Source: Frigoribacterium sp. MEB024
Lineage (GTDB): Bacteria > Actinomycetota > Actinomycetes > Actinomycetales > Microbacteriaceae
Length of the DNA stretch: 64,000 nt
Reading direction: 5' to 3'
NCBI RefSeq assembly: GCF_000878135.1
Contig: NZ_JXQZ01000001.1
Location: 124,001 to 188,000 of the forward strand
The notes below the pieces were generated by a model. The model ran no database searches, was not told where the DNA came from, and was given only the letters and a program-made list of their open reading frames with translations. Within the stretch, counting starts at the first letter, position 1; every line of letters begins with the position of its first letter. Positions 1 through 9,881 of the stretch are shown here, piece after piece. Position numbers and translations under genes: made by a program.

Positions 1-657
1 CTGCGAGGAGCCACCTACGACGTGGCGGAGAGCGTGGGAGACCGCTTCGCGACCGCGGCGAGACTGGTCGAATCGACCCGCGCCTCCTTGGTGTACCTCT
101 ACGTCCCCGAACTCGACATGATCGCCCACCGCGCCGGATGGGAGTCCGACGAGTGGATCGACGCCCTCGAGGGCGTCGACGCCGAGGTGCGGGGGCTCGA
201 GTCCACGGTCGCACCCGACGTCGGCGTGATCGTGACGGCCGACCACGGGATCGTCGACGTCGCCGAACGGCGACGCATCGTGTTCGGGGGGACGCCGGCC
301 CTGGTCGACGGGGTGAGGCACGTGGCGGGGGAGCCTCGCTGCCTGCAGCTGCACCTCGAACCCGACGCGGACGAGTCCCGACGGAGTGCGTTGCTCGACG
401 CCTGGCGGGCGGCGGAAGGGGACCGGGCCTGGGTGCTGACCCGAGCCGAGGCGGTCGAAGCCGGTTGGTTCGGGGCCGTCGACCCCGCCGTGCTGCCGCG
501 CATCGGCGACCTCATCGTGGCTGCCCGTCGGGGGGTCGCCTACTACGACGGCCGAGATCGCGGCGGTGAGCCCGGCACGATGGTGGGCCACCACGGGTCG
601 TGGTCCGACGACGAGACCCTGGTTCCCCTGCGCACGTTCGGTGCCTACCGGCGGTGA
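1..657 (+). CDS. alkaline phosphatase/nucleotide pyrophosphatase family protein, 5' truncated
   Basis: The reading frame is open from the first base (LRGATYDVAESV...), so the gene begins upstream and about 218 C-terminal residues are visible. The fold is the alkaline phosphatase superfamily (type I phosphodiesterase/nucleotide pyrophosphatase). Visible metal-site motifs are the Asp pair in LYVPELDMIAHRAG, TADHG, and the late VGHHGS. Such enzymes hydrolyse phosphomono- or diesters at a two-metal centre; the substrate cannot be read from this fragment. It converges on sepH across a 25-base gap, a neighbour pair I know from other actinobacteria. A GTG at 22 is internal and is not the start. The family call is firm; the exact substrate is unknown. 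Confidence 0.85.
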   Translation: MRGATYDVAESVGDRFATAARLVESTRASLVYLYVPELDMIAHRAGWESDEWIDALEGVDAEVRGLESTVAPDVGVIVTADHGIVDVAERRRIVFGGTPALVDGVRHVAGEPRCLQLHLEPDADESRRSALLDAWRAAEGDRAWVLTRAEAVEAGWFGAVDPAVLPRIGDLIVAARRGVAYYDGRDRGGEPGTMVGHHGSWSDDETLVPLRTFGAYRR

Positions 658-682
658 CGGTCGCCGACCCTGGGCAGAGGGG

Positions 683-1837
683 TCAGGCGGGATCGTCGTC
701 CGAGCGGGCGCCGAACACGATCTCGTCCCAGCTCGGCATCGAGGTGCGCCCACGCGACTTCTTCGCCGGCTGAGCAGCGCTGGGCATCTCGCGACGGCCC
801 GCTCGTCCGCGGCTTCCCCGGATGCCCGTGGGCTGGACCGGCGCGTCGGCCGTCCCAGCGTCACCGTGGTCCGACGGGTGGGGCAGCACGGGCGTGGGCT
901 TGGTGGCCCCCTCGGGCAGGTCGAAGTCGTCCAGGGGGACGTCGATCACGCGGATCGTCCCGGTGACCGGGTGGTCGGAACGCCCGTCGTCGTCCGAGAA
1001 GCGGGCGGCCTCGCGTTCTCCGCGACGCCGGCGCAAGGCCTCGAGCAGGTCGGCGGTCTGGTCGTGCCCGCTCGCGTCGTCCGGCGCCCGGTTGGCGGCG
1101 GCGAAGGAGGCGGTGCCCCGGACTCCGGGACGCAACCGATCGGTCGCGGTCTCGGCCGGCAGTTCGACGTCGTCGACCTGGTCCACCAGGAACGCCCCGC
1201 TGTCGAAACGACCCGAGGTGTCGTCGTGGCGTGGCTCGCGGGCCACGACCCGGAGGCGCGGCACGAGCGGCCCGGCCTCCTCGCCGTGCTGGGAGAGTCG
1301 GTGGGCGTCGCCGCCGAGGGGAGCCAGGACCGACTTCTTCGGGTCGAAGCGCCACGTCGCGTCGCGCTCGACCTCATGTGTCACGAAGGCCAGGTGGACC
1401 ACCCAGCCGTGCTCGGCGTCCTTGTAGGCGCTCCACTCGCGTTGCGAGGTCTCGGCGCCGTCGAGTCGCTCGTCGATGACGGCTCCGAAGGTCGTCGCGT
1501 GCACGCCGGAGGCCGCATCGTCGGCGACGGACACCGTGACGGCCCGTGCGCTCTCGAGGACGAAGGCGCGCTCGGCCAGGACCGGTCCCTCGAAGCGGTG
1601 CACGTAGTCGAGGTCGGCGCCGGTCAGGTCGGCGACCTGCTGCGGAGTCTTGCCCGCCCGGACCAGGGCCTGGATCTCGCGTGGCGGAGCCTTCCGCTCG
1701 ACCGGAGCGTCTCCCGGGTTGGCCGCCCGGAGCTGGGAGTGGAGGGTGTGGGTGACGGGAAGGCGGTACTCGCCACCGGCGTCGGTGGAGACGAGCAGAG
1801 CTCCGCTCTGGACGCCGATGACCCTGAGATCCTGCAT
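683..1837 (-). CDS. sepH: SepH, FtsZ-interacting division regulator (DUF3071)
   Basis: 384 residues. The N-terminal DUF3071 domain begins MQDLRVIGVQ and carries the conserved segment reading LHSQLR, then IQALVRAG and VADLTG, a helix-turn-helix-like unit at about residues 50-80. A low-complexity, charged linker follows and ends in a basic tail with GRTSMPSWDEIVFG, a short conserved C-terminal motif of SepH. In Streptomyces and Mycobacterium SepH binds FtsZ and promotes filament assembly at the septum; function here is by homology. The ATG at 1837 has a weak purine-rich ribosome site. The gene is transcribed away from DUF4193 and converges on the phosphatase gene. Confidence 0.9.
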   Translation of the reverse strand: MQDLRVIGVQSGALLVSTDAGGEYRLPVTHTLHSQLRAANPGDAPVERKAPPREIQALVRAGKTPQQVADLTGADLDYVHRFEGPVLAERAFVLESARAVTVSVADDAASGVHATTFGAVIDERLDGAETSQREWSAYKDAEHGWVVHLAFVTHEVERDATWRFDPKKSVLAPLGGDAHRLSQHGEEAGPLVPRLRVVAREPRHDDTSGRFDSGAFLVDQVDDVELPAETATDRLRPGVRGTASFAAANRAPDDASGHDQTADLLEALRRRRGEREAARFSDDDGRSDHPVTGTIRVIDVPLDDFDLPEGATKPTPVLPHPSDHGDAGTADAPVQPTGIRGSRGRAGRREMPSAAQPAKKSRGRTSMPSWDEIVFGARSDDDPA

Positions 1838-2035
1838 TTTCCACGCCTTTCACCGTCGTGATACGGAGCCAAGAGTCGCACGTCGGCACCCGTTCTCGCG
1901 GGAATACGACGGGCGTGCCGTCAGTTCTTCCGAGGCGGCTGAAAGGCCGTGGGAACGGGTTTGCTATTCGACAACGAGTGATGCAAACTGCACCCGCCGA
2001 ATCGGGCACACGAACGACCGAAGAACTGGATGGGC

Positions 2036-2329
2036 ATGGCCACCGACTACGACGCACCTCGCAAGAACGACGACGACGGCTCGGAGTCGATCGAGGGGCT
2101 CAAAGAGAGGGTCCCCGACAAGATGACCGGCGTCGTCGACGACGACGCCGACAACCCGGGCTCGTTCGAGCTCGCCGGACAGGACCTCTCGGACCTCGAC
2201 CTCGACGTCGTCGTCCTCCCCCCGCAGGTCGACGAGTTCACCTGTGTCGAGTGCTTCCTGGTGAAGCACCGCTCGCAGCTCGACCACGAGACGAAGCTGG
2301 GCGCTATCTGCCGGGAGTGCGCAGCCTGA
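2036..2329 (+). CDS. DUF4193 family protein
   Basis: 97 residues starting MATDYDAPRK, the conserved beginning of DUF4193, a small actinobacterial family of unknown function. The alternative ATG at 2030 adds only Met-Gly; 2036 is preferred because of the conserved N-terminus and the GGA just upstream. The protein is very acidic (runs of Asp). It ends in two Cys pairs, CVEC and CREC, likely a zinc-ribbon-like site. Its last 26 bases overlap the 3' end of the oppositely oriented DUF3093 gene. Co-location with DUF3093 and dut is typical of actinobacteria. No function can be assigned. Confidence 0.9.
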   Translation: MATDYDAPRKNDDDGSESIEGLKERVPDKMTGVVDDDADNPGSFELAGQDLSDLDLDVVVLPPQVDEFTCVECFLVKHRSQLDHETKLGAICRECAA

Positions 2330-2759
2330 GCTCCTCCAACCGCCGGACGACCTCGTCGGGACGACGGGTCGACACCAACCAATAGGGTGCCGGGTCGTCG
2401 AGGTCCGTCAACGAGATCTTGACCACCGGTCGCACCCACCCCCTGAAGAGGGTCCAGGCTCGCGCGTCGAGCCGGGGCCCTCTTTCTCGTGTCGCGTCGG
2501 CGCCGGTGAATCCCTCGGCCTCGCCGATCTCGTGCGCGTACAGCCGGGCGCGACCCGCGGTGAAGCCCTCGTCGTCGATCGTCAGCACGGGCGAGGTCAG
2601 GACGAGCAGGACGATGGCCGCTGCGTAGAACACGACGGCCATCACCACGCCCACGGTCGAGTTGATCGGCAGGAAGACCAGCAGGGTGGCCGGGACGAGC
2701 AACGCGCAGGCGAGGAAGACGGAGAGCGGCGGGAGCAGGCGCTCACGGTAGGGGTTCAT
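2304..2759 (-). CDS. DUF3093 family membrane protein
   Basis: 151 residues from ATG 2759 (MNPYRERLLPPL). An in-frame ATG at 2768 would add MDV; the shorter form matches the usual start of the family, just before the YRERL motif. Two hydrophobic helices occupy about residues 10-50, followed by a cytosolic-looking domain with EIGEAEGF, LDARAWTLFRGWV and YWLVSTRRPDEV, all conserved in DUF3093. The function is unknown. It is divergent from dut, sharing a promoter region of about 40 bases, and overlaps the DUF4193 3' end tail to tail. Identification as DUF3093 is firm; the start is uncertain by three codons. Confidence 0.85.
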   Translation of the reverse strand: MNPYRERLLPPLSVFLACALLVPATLLVFLPINSTVGVVMAVVFYAAAIVLLVLTSPVLTIDDEGFTAGRARLYAHEIGEAEGFTGADATRERGPRLDARAWTLFRGWVRPVVKISLTDLDDPAPYWLVSTRRPDEVVRRLEELRLRTPGR

Positions 2760-2782
2760 GACATCCATTCGACCAGACTTCT

Positions 2783-2798
2783 GCACTACCCTCGACAC
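2783..2798. promoter_or_regulatory. overlapping divergent promoters of dut and DUF3093
   Basis: On the plus strand a -10 box TACCCT (2787-2792) lies six bases before the dut GTG at 2799, so the dut mRNA is probably leaderless; no Shine-Dalgarno sequence precedes that GTG. On the minus strand TAGTGC (2788-2783) overlaps the same bases and is a candidate -10 box for the DUF3093 gene. Inferred from spacing only. Confidence 0.5.
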
Positions 2799-3260
2799 GT
2801 GACCCAGACCCTCGACGTCCTCATCGCCGCCGAGGCGGGCTCCATGCCCGTCTACTCCCACCCGGGCGACGCAGGGGCCGACCTGGTCTCGACGCACGAC
2901 CTCGTGCTGCGGCCCGGGCGCCGCGCACTCGTCGGCACGGGCGTGTCCATCGCCCTGCCCGAGGGTTTCGCCGCGTTCGTCATGCCCCGCAGCGGCCTGG
3001 CCGCCAAACACGGCATCACCGTCGTGAACGCCCCGGGCACCGTCGACGCCGGCTACCGCGGCGAGATCAAGGTCTCGCTGCTGAACACCGACCTCGAGGC
3101 CGAGCACCACGTCGCTGTCGGCGACAAGATCGCCCAACTCGTCATCATGCCGGTCGTCCGCGCGACGTTCGTCCCCGTCGCGACGCTCCCCGAGAGCGTC
3201 CGCGGGGTCGACGGGCACGGCTCCACCGGATACGCACACAACCCAGGAGGCACTGCGTGA
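2799..3260 (+). CDS. dut: dUTP diphosphatase
   Basis: 153 residues. Trimeric dUTPase, hydrolysing dUTP to dUMP and pyrophosphate, which keeps uracil out of DNA and supplies dUMP for thymidylate. The five family motifs are present: DAGADL (about residue 25), PRSGLA with KHGITV, NAPGTVDAGYRGEIKV with the catalytic Asp and Tyr, a GDKIAQLV segment, and the C-terminal arm GHGSTGY (a variant of the usual GFGSTG). The GTG start is supported by a -10 box six bases upstream and the conserved N-terminus. The stop overlaps the next start as GTGA, so DUF3710 is translationally coupled. Confidence 0.95.
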   Translation: MTQTLDVLIAAEAGSMPVYSHPGDAGADLVSTHDLVLRPGRRALVGTGVSIALPEGFAAFVMPRSGLAAKHGITVVNAPGTVDAGYRGEIKVSLLNTDLEAEHHVAVGDKIAQLVIMPVVRATFVPVATLPESVRGVDGHGSTGYAHNPGGTA

Positions 3261-3976
3261 GGAAGTCCAAACGCCGCGAGCAAGAACTGGCCGCCGTCGA
3301 GATCGACGTCGAGTCGGCGGACGTCGACGACGTCGAGATCGACATCGAGTCCCTCGACGACACCGAGGTCGAGGTGTTCGACGACTCCAAGTCGGCGCCC
3401 GAGGATCGCGCCGACGTCGGCCCCCTGGACGAGACCGAGGCCAACCCCGTCCGTCCGTACGTCGACCTCGGTGGCGTGAAGATCCTGCCCCGAGAGGGGC
3501 TCCACCTCCGACTCGAGGTCGAAGAGGGAAGCAAGCGGGTCGTCGCCGTCGGCCTCGACTTCGCCAAGTCGACGCTGCAGGTGCAGCCGTTCGCGGCTCC
3601 GCGCACGACGGGTCTCTGGAACGAGATCCGGGGCCAGATCAGCGAGCAGATCGAGAAGCAAGGGGGCACGACAGCCGAGGTCGAGGGGCCGTTCGGCCCC
3701 GAGGTCCGTGCCGAGATCCCCGTCATGGGTGGCGACCCCGGCACGACCAGGCGGGCCCGCTTCATCGGCGTCGACGGTCCTCGCTGGTTCCTCCGCGGCG
3801 TCATCGCGGGCGACGCGGCCCACGAGGGCGAGGCCGCCGAGAAGATCGAAGAGCTCTTCCGCAGCATCGTCGTGGTCCGCGGAACGACCCCGATGCCTCC
3901 GCGCGAGCTGATCCCGCTGGCCATGCCGAAGGCCGGCCCGACCGACGCCCCGGGCACCACGCCCTCGGTCGTCTGA
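3257..3976 (+). CDS. DUF3710 family protein
   Basis: 239 residues, starting at a GTG that overlaps the dut stop and is served by the AGGAGG inside the dut 3' end. The first 60 residues are a highly acidic, repetitive tail (alternating Glu/Asp/Val) after a short basic start MRKSKRREQE. The DUF3710 domain follows, with RPYVDLGGVKI, LDFAKSTLQVQPFAAPR, LWNEIR and a conserved VDGPRWFLRGVI segment. Function is unknown. Position directly after dut and before DUF3159 is conserved in many actinobacteria, including the M. tuberculosis dut region. No membrane segment or signal peptide. Confidence 0.88.
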   Translation: MRKSKRREQELAAVEIDVESADVDDVEIDIESLDDTEVEVFDDSKSAPEDRADVGPLDETEANPVRPYVDLGGVKILPREGLHLRLEVEEGSKRVVAVGLDFAKSTLQVQPFAAPRTTGLWNEIRGQISEQIEKQGGTTAEVEGPFGPEVRAEIPVMGGDPGTTRRARFIGVDGPRWFLRGVIAGDAAHEGEAAEKIEELFRSIVVVRGTTPMPPRELIPLAMPKAGPTDAPGTTPSVV

Positions 3977-3982
3977 CCCGTC

Positions 3983-4741
3983 GTGTCCGCGTCCGACGAG
4001 CGGCCCGACCCGGCTGATCCGTCGCCGCTCGACGACCCCCGGGTCTCGCTCGCGGCCCAGTTGCAGGCTGCAGCCCGGCGGGCCGGCATCGGCCAGGTCG
4101 CACCCGGCGAGGTGCCCACGGCGTCCGCGCTGCTGACGGCCATCGGCGGGGTGCGAGGGCTCGTCGAGTCCATCGTCCCGGGCCTCGGTTTCGTGATCGT
4201 CTACACGATCACCCGCGACGTCGTGCCGTCGGTGCTGATCCCGCTGGCCCTTGCCGTGGGGTTCGTCGTCGCCCGGGCGGTCCAGCGAGGTCCGGTCGCC
4301 CAGGCACTCGCGGGCGTCTTCGGCATCGCCCTCTCCGCGGGGATCGCTCTGCTCTCCGGCCGGGCCGAGAACAACTTCGTCCCGGGGCTGCTGATCAACG
4401 CCGCCTCGCTCGCCGCCATGCTGGTCAGCATCGCCGTGCGCTGGCCGCTCATCGGCATCGTGGTGGGACTCCTCACGAACGACGGCACGGGATGGCGGGC
4501 CGATCGGGCCAAGCGGCGCGTGCTCGTCCTGGCCACGTGGCTGTGGGCCGGGCTGTTCGCCGCTCGCCTCGCCGTCCAGGTGCCCCTCTGGCTGGCCGGT
4601 GACGTGGCCCTGCTCGGCACGCTCAAACTCGTCATGGGCGTTCCCCTCTACGCCGGGCTGCTCTGGGTCACCTGGCTGCTCGTCCGGACGGTCTACCGCG
4701 GACGCGAGGCGGCGGACGACGCGCGGGGCCCCTCGGCCTGA
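3983..4741 (+). CDS. DUF3159 family integral membrane protein
   Basis: 252 residues, GTG start six bases after the DUF3710 stop. The soluble N-terminus of about 55 residues is followed by roughly six hydrophobic helices: GLVESIVPGLGFVIVYTI, PSVLIPLALAVGFVV, ALAGVFGIALSAGIALL, GLLINAASLAAMLVSI, then two after the loop with RADRAKRRVLVLATW. The motif ENNFVPGLLIN is typical of DUF3159. No biochemical role is established; the topology suggests a membrane-embedded carrier or channel-like protein, but that is inference. Last gene of the dut operon; no obvious terminator follows before the acnA control region. Confidence 0.87.
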   Translation: MSASDERPDPADPSPLDDPRVSLAAQLQAAARRAGIGQVAPGEVPTASALLTAIGGVRGLVESIVPGLGFVIVYTITRDVVPSVLIPLALAVGFVVARAVQRGPVAQALAGVFGIALSAGIALLSGRAENNFVPGLLINAASLAAMLVSIAVRWPLIGIVVGLLTNDGTGWRADRAKRRVLVLATWLWAGLFAARLAVQVPLWLAGDVALLGTLKLVMGVPLYAGLLWVTWLLVRTVYRGREAADDARGPSA

Positions 4742-4743
4742 CC

Positions 4744-4753
4744 CGCGCCTCCT
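4744..4753. repeat. CGCGCCTCCT repeat copy upstream of acnA
   Basis: An intergenic copy of the decamer CGCGCCTCCT that recurs through the window. It lies between the DUF3159 stop and the candidate -10 box of acnA. Other single copies: 79-88, 26276-26285, 32309-32318, 34269-34278, 39116-39125, 52410-52419 and 58560-58569 in this orientation; 11795-11804, 27384-27393, 29847-29856, 33074-33083 and 61631-61640 as the complement. Two further pairs form hairpins at 21389-21433 and 30274-30316. Confidence 0.6.
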
Positions 4754-4758
4754 GGTGC

Positions 4759-4826
4759 TATGTTTTGTCTCGACATCGAGACAAATCGCTGGGATCGGCC
4801 CCGGGGACACCCCGCGGACTTAGGCT
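4759..4826 (+). promoter_or_regulatory. acnA control region with perfect 22-bp palindromic operator
   Basis: A perfect inverted repeat occupies 4764-4785: TTTGTCTCGA, then CA, then TCGAGACAAA. It abuts a candidate -10 box TATGTT (4759-4764), the arrangement of a repressor site. A second -10 candidate, TAGGCT, lies at 4821-4826. The core TCTCGAnnTCGAGA resembles the binding site described for TamR, a MarR-family regulator of aconitase and other citric acid cycle genes in Streptomyces. The palindrome is seen directly; the regulator is inferred. Confidence 0.6.
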
Positions 4827-4892
4827 GACCTCGCTGGTGGGCGTCGCGCGCACCGGCCAAGATGAGGGCGTAGTCAGCAAGGGAGACGGCAC

Positions 4893-7709
<2,817 letters not shown>

Positions 7710-7731
7710 TCGACCGACCCCGCACCGACCA

Positions 7732-7766
7732 GACCCCCGGACGATCACCCGCGTCGTCCGGGGGTC
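7732..7766 (+). terminator. hairpin terminator of acnA
   Basis: Perfect 13-bp stem: GACCCCCGGACGA (7732-7744) pairs with 7754-7766 around a 9-base loop, starting 22 bases after the acnA stop. There is no long T-run, as is common in high-GC actinobacteria. Confidence 0.65.
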
Positions 7767-7793
7767 GCACGGCGTTCTCGCCGGTCGCGTGCC

Positions 7794-7799
7794 TAGACT
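7794..7799 (+). promoter_or_regulatory. -10 box of dxs
   Basis: TAGACT at 7794-7799 gives an expected transcript start near 7806, leaving a leader of about 30 bases with a GAGGGAAGG ribosome site before the dxs ATG at 7837. The ATG at 7806 is out of frame with dxs and is not used as its start. Confidence 0.5.
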
Positions 7800-7836
7800 G
7801 GCGGGATGCCCGAGAGGGCCGAGAGGGAAGGCCAGC

Positions 7837-9783
7837 ATGAGCCTGTTGCAGACGATCACGGGGCCTCGTGACCTCGACCGCCTGACGAACGAACAGATGG
7901 TCGAACTGGCCGCCGACATCCGCCGGTTCCTCGTGACCGAGGTGTCGAAGACCGGGGGCCACCTCGGGCCGAACCTGGGCGTCGTCGAGTTGACGTTGGC
8001 CATGCACCGGGTCTTCCACTCCCCGCACGATGCCTTCGTCTTCGACACCGGCCACCAGTCGTACGTCCACAAACTGCTCACCGGCAGGCAGGACTTCTCG
8101 GCCCTCCGCCTGCGGGGCGGTCTCGCCGGCTACCCGCAGCGGTCCGAGTCCGAACACGACATCGTCGAGAGCTCCCACGCATCGAGTTCGCTGTCGTGGG
8201 CCGACGGCATCTCACGAGCGTTCCAGCTCACGGGCCGCGACGACCGACACGTCGTCGCCGTCGTCGGCGACGGCGCGTTGACCGGGGGCATGACGTGGGA
8301 AGCCCTGAACAACATCAGCGACGACAACGACCGTCGCCTCACGATCGTCGTGAACGACAACGGCCGGTCGTACGCCCCGACCATCGGGGGAATGGCCCGC
8401 TTCCTCAACACCGTCCGCACCCGCCAGGCCTACCGCGAGCTCCACGTCGGCAGCCGGGCTGTCTTCGACCGGCTCGGACACCCGGGTCGCGCCGTCTACC
8501 GCGGTGTCCGAGGTGGACTGCACGGTTTCCTGAGCCGGTTCACCAACAACGAGGCGCTCTACTCGAACCTCGACATCAAGTACATCGGGCCGGTCGACGG
8601 TCACGACCAGGTGGCCATGGAAGAAGCTCTCCTCCAGGCGAAGAACTACGGCGCCCCCGTGATCGTGCACGCGATCACCGAGAAGGGCCGCGGGTTCGAT
8701 CCCGCTCGCGCCGACGTGGCCGACCAGTTCCACGCGGTCGGTCAGATCGATCCCGAGACGGGCGAACCCCTCGAGACGGCCACCTCGCCGTCGTGGACGT
8801 CGGTGTTCGCCGACGAGATCGTCGACATCGCCGAGCACGACCCGAAGGTCGTCGGCATCACGGCCGCGATGCTGCGTCCCGTGGGCCTGCACAAACTCGC
8901 CGAGCGGTTCCCGAAGCGCGTCTTCGACGTCGGCATCGCCGAACAGCACGCGGTGACGAGCGCTGCGGGTCTCGCGTTCGGCGGCCTCCACCCCGTGGTC
9001 GCCCTGTACGCGACCTTCGTGAACCGCGCCTTCGACCAGGTGTTGATGGATGTCGCCCTCCACCGGGCGGGCGTCACCTTCGTCCTCGACCGGGCCGGCG
9101 TCACCGGGCCGGACGGTCCGAGCCACCACGGCATGTGGGATCTCGCGTTGCTGCAGATCGTGCCGCACATCCGGTTGGCTGCGCCCCGGGATGCGACACG
9201 CCTCCGCGAAGAACTCCGTGAGGCCGTCGCGGTCGACGACGCTCCCACGGTCATCCGGTTCTCCAAGGGAGCCGTCGGCGTCGAGCACGAAGCCGTCGAA
9301 CGTCTCGAGGACGGTGTCGAGGTGTTGCGTCGCGCAGGGCACGACGACGTCCTCATCGTCTGCGTCGGCCCGATGGCCGGCATCGGGCTCGACGTCGCAG
9401 AGCGCCTGGAGGCCCAGGGCATCGGCGCGACGGTCGTCGACCCGCGATGGGTCGTCCCCGTGCCGGGCAGCATCATCGACCTCGCCGCGACCCACCGACT
9501 CGTCATCACGATCGAGGACGGTGTCCGGGTCGGCGGGATCGGCACCCGTGTGCGGCAGGACCTCCGTGGCGCAGGCGTCGACACGGCCGTGACCGAACTG
9601 GGCCTGCCCGACGAGTTCCTCGAGCACGGTTCCCGGGCCGAGATCCTCGAGGAGGCCGGCCTCACGCCACAGCACATCGCTCGCGACGTCGTGGCCCAGG
9701 TGCTCGGCAGCCGCATCCCCGTCGCGAGACCCCTGGACGAGACCACCGCCGCGTCGAGGCACGAGGACGCCCGACTCGACTGA
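7837..9783 (+). CDS. dxs: 1-deoxy-D-xylulose-5-phosphate synthase
   Basis: 648 residues. It condenses pyruvate and glyceraldehyde-3-phosphate using thiamine diphosphate, the first step of the MEP isoprenoid pathway. The start MSLLQTITGPRDL is the family N-terminus and has a good ribosome site; longer reading frames upstream are not needed. Motifs: GGHLGPNLGVVELT, DTGHQSYVHK, the ThDP/Mg site GDGALTGGM...NN at about residues 148-175, IGPVDGHD, then the transketolase pyrimidine domain with the catalytic Glu in VGIAEQHAVT, and VTGPDGPSHHG. It is monocistronic between two hairpins and converges on the fadB-like gene. Confidence 0.97.
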   Translation: MSLLQTITGPRDLDRLTNEQMVELAADIRRFLVTEVSKTGGHLGPNLGVVELTLAMHRVFHSPHDAFVFDTGHQSYVHKLLTGRQDFSALRLRGGLAGYPQRSESEHDIVESSHASSSLSWADGISRAFQLTGRDDRHVVAVVGDGALTGGMTWEALNNISDDNDRRLTIVVNDNGRSYAPTIGGMARFLNTVRTRQAYRELHVGSRAVFDRLGHPGRAVYRGVRGGLHGFLSRFTNNEALYSNLDIKYIGPVDGHDQVAMEEALLQAKNYGAPVIVHAITEKGRGFDPARADVADQFHAVGQIDPETGEPLETATSPSWTSVFADEIVDIAEHDPKVVGITAAMLRPVGLHKLAERFPKRVFDVGIAEQHAVTSAAGLAFGGLHPVVALYATFVNRAFDQVLMDVALHRAGVTFVLDRAGVTGPDGPSHHGMWDLALLQIVPHIRLAAPRDATRLREELREAVAVDDAPTVIRFSKGAVGVEHEAVERLEDGVEVLRRAGHDDVLIVCVGPMAGIGLDVAERLEAQGIGATVVDPRWVVPVPGSIIDLAATHRLVITIEDGVRVGGIGTRVRQDLRGAGVDTAVTELGLPDEFLEHGSRAEILEEAGLTPQHIARDVVAQVLGSRIPVARPLDETTAASRHEDARLD

Positions 9784-9793
9784 GTCCCGGTGA

Positions 9794-9863
9794 GGTGACG
9801 TACGTCACCCACCGACGTCGAACGCTCCGTCTCGTCCGAGACGGGGCGTTCGACGTCGGTGGG
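9794..9863. terminator. bidirectional terminator between dxs and fadB, with adjoining palindrome
   Basis: An 18-bp perfect stem (9808-9825 with 9846-9863) extends inward through one T-G pair and six more pairs to a 6-base loop at 9833-9838. It sits between convergent genes and should stop transcripts from both sides. Immediately left, 9794-9809 is a perfect 16-bp palindrome GGTGACGTACGTCACC sharing two bases with the stem; it may be an alternative hairpin or a protein site. Confidence 0.7.
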
Positions 9864-9881
9864 CTCCTCGTCGTCCGCGGG

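Noticed and set aside
99-515. Long antisense and alternative-frame ORFs, such as this one and many over 200 residues inside acnA, dxs, thrS, alaS and the aro genes
   Set aside because: They are Arg/Pro/Ser- or Asp/Val-rich shadow frames produced by high GC3 codon use; none has a family motif, and each lies over a firmly identified gene.
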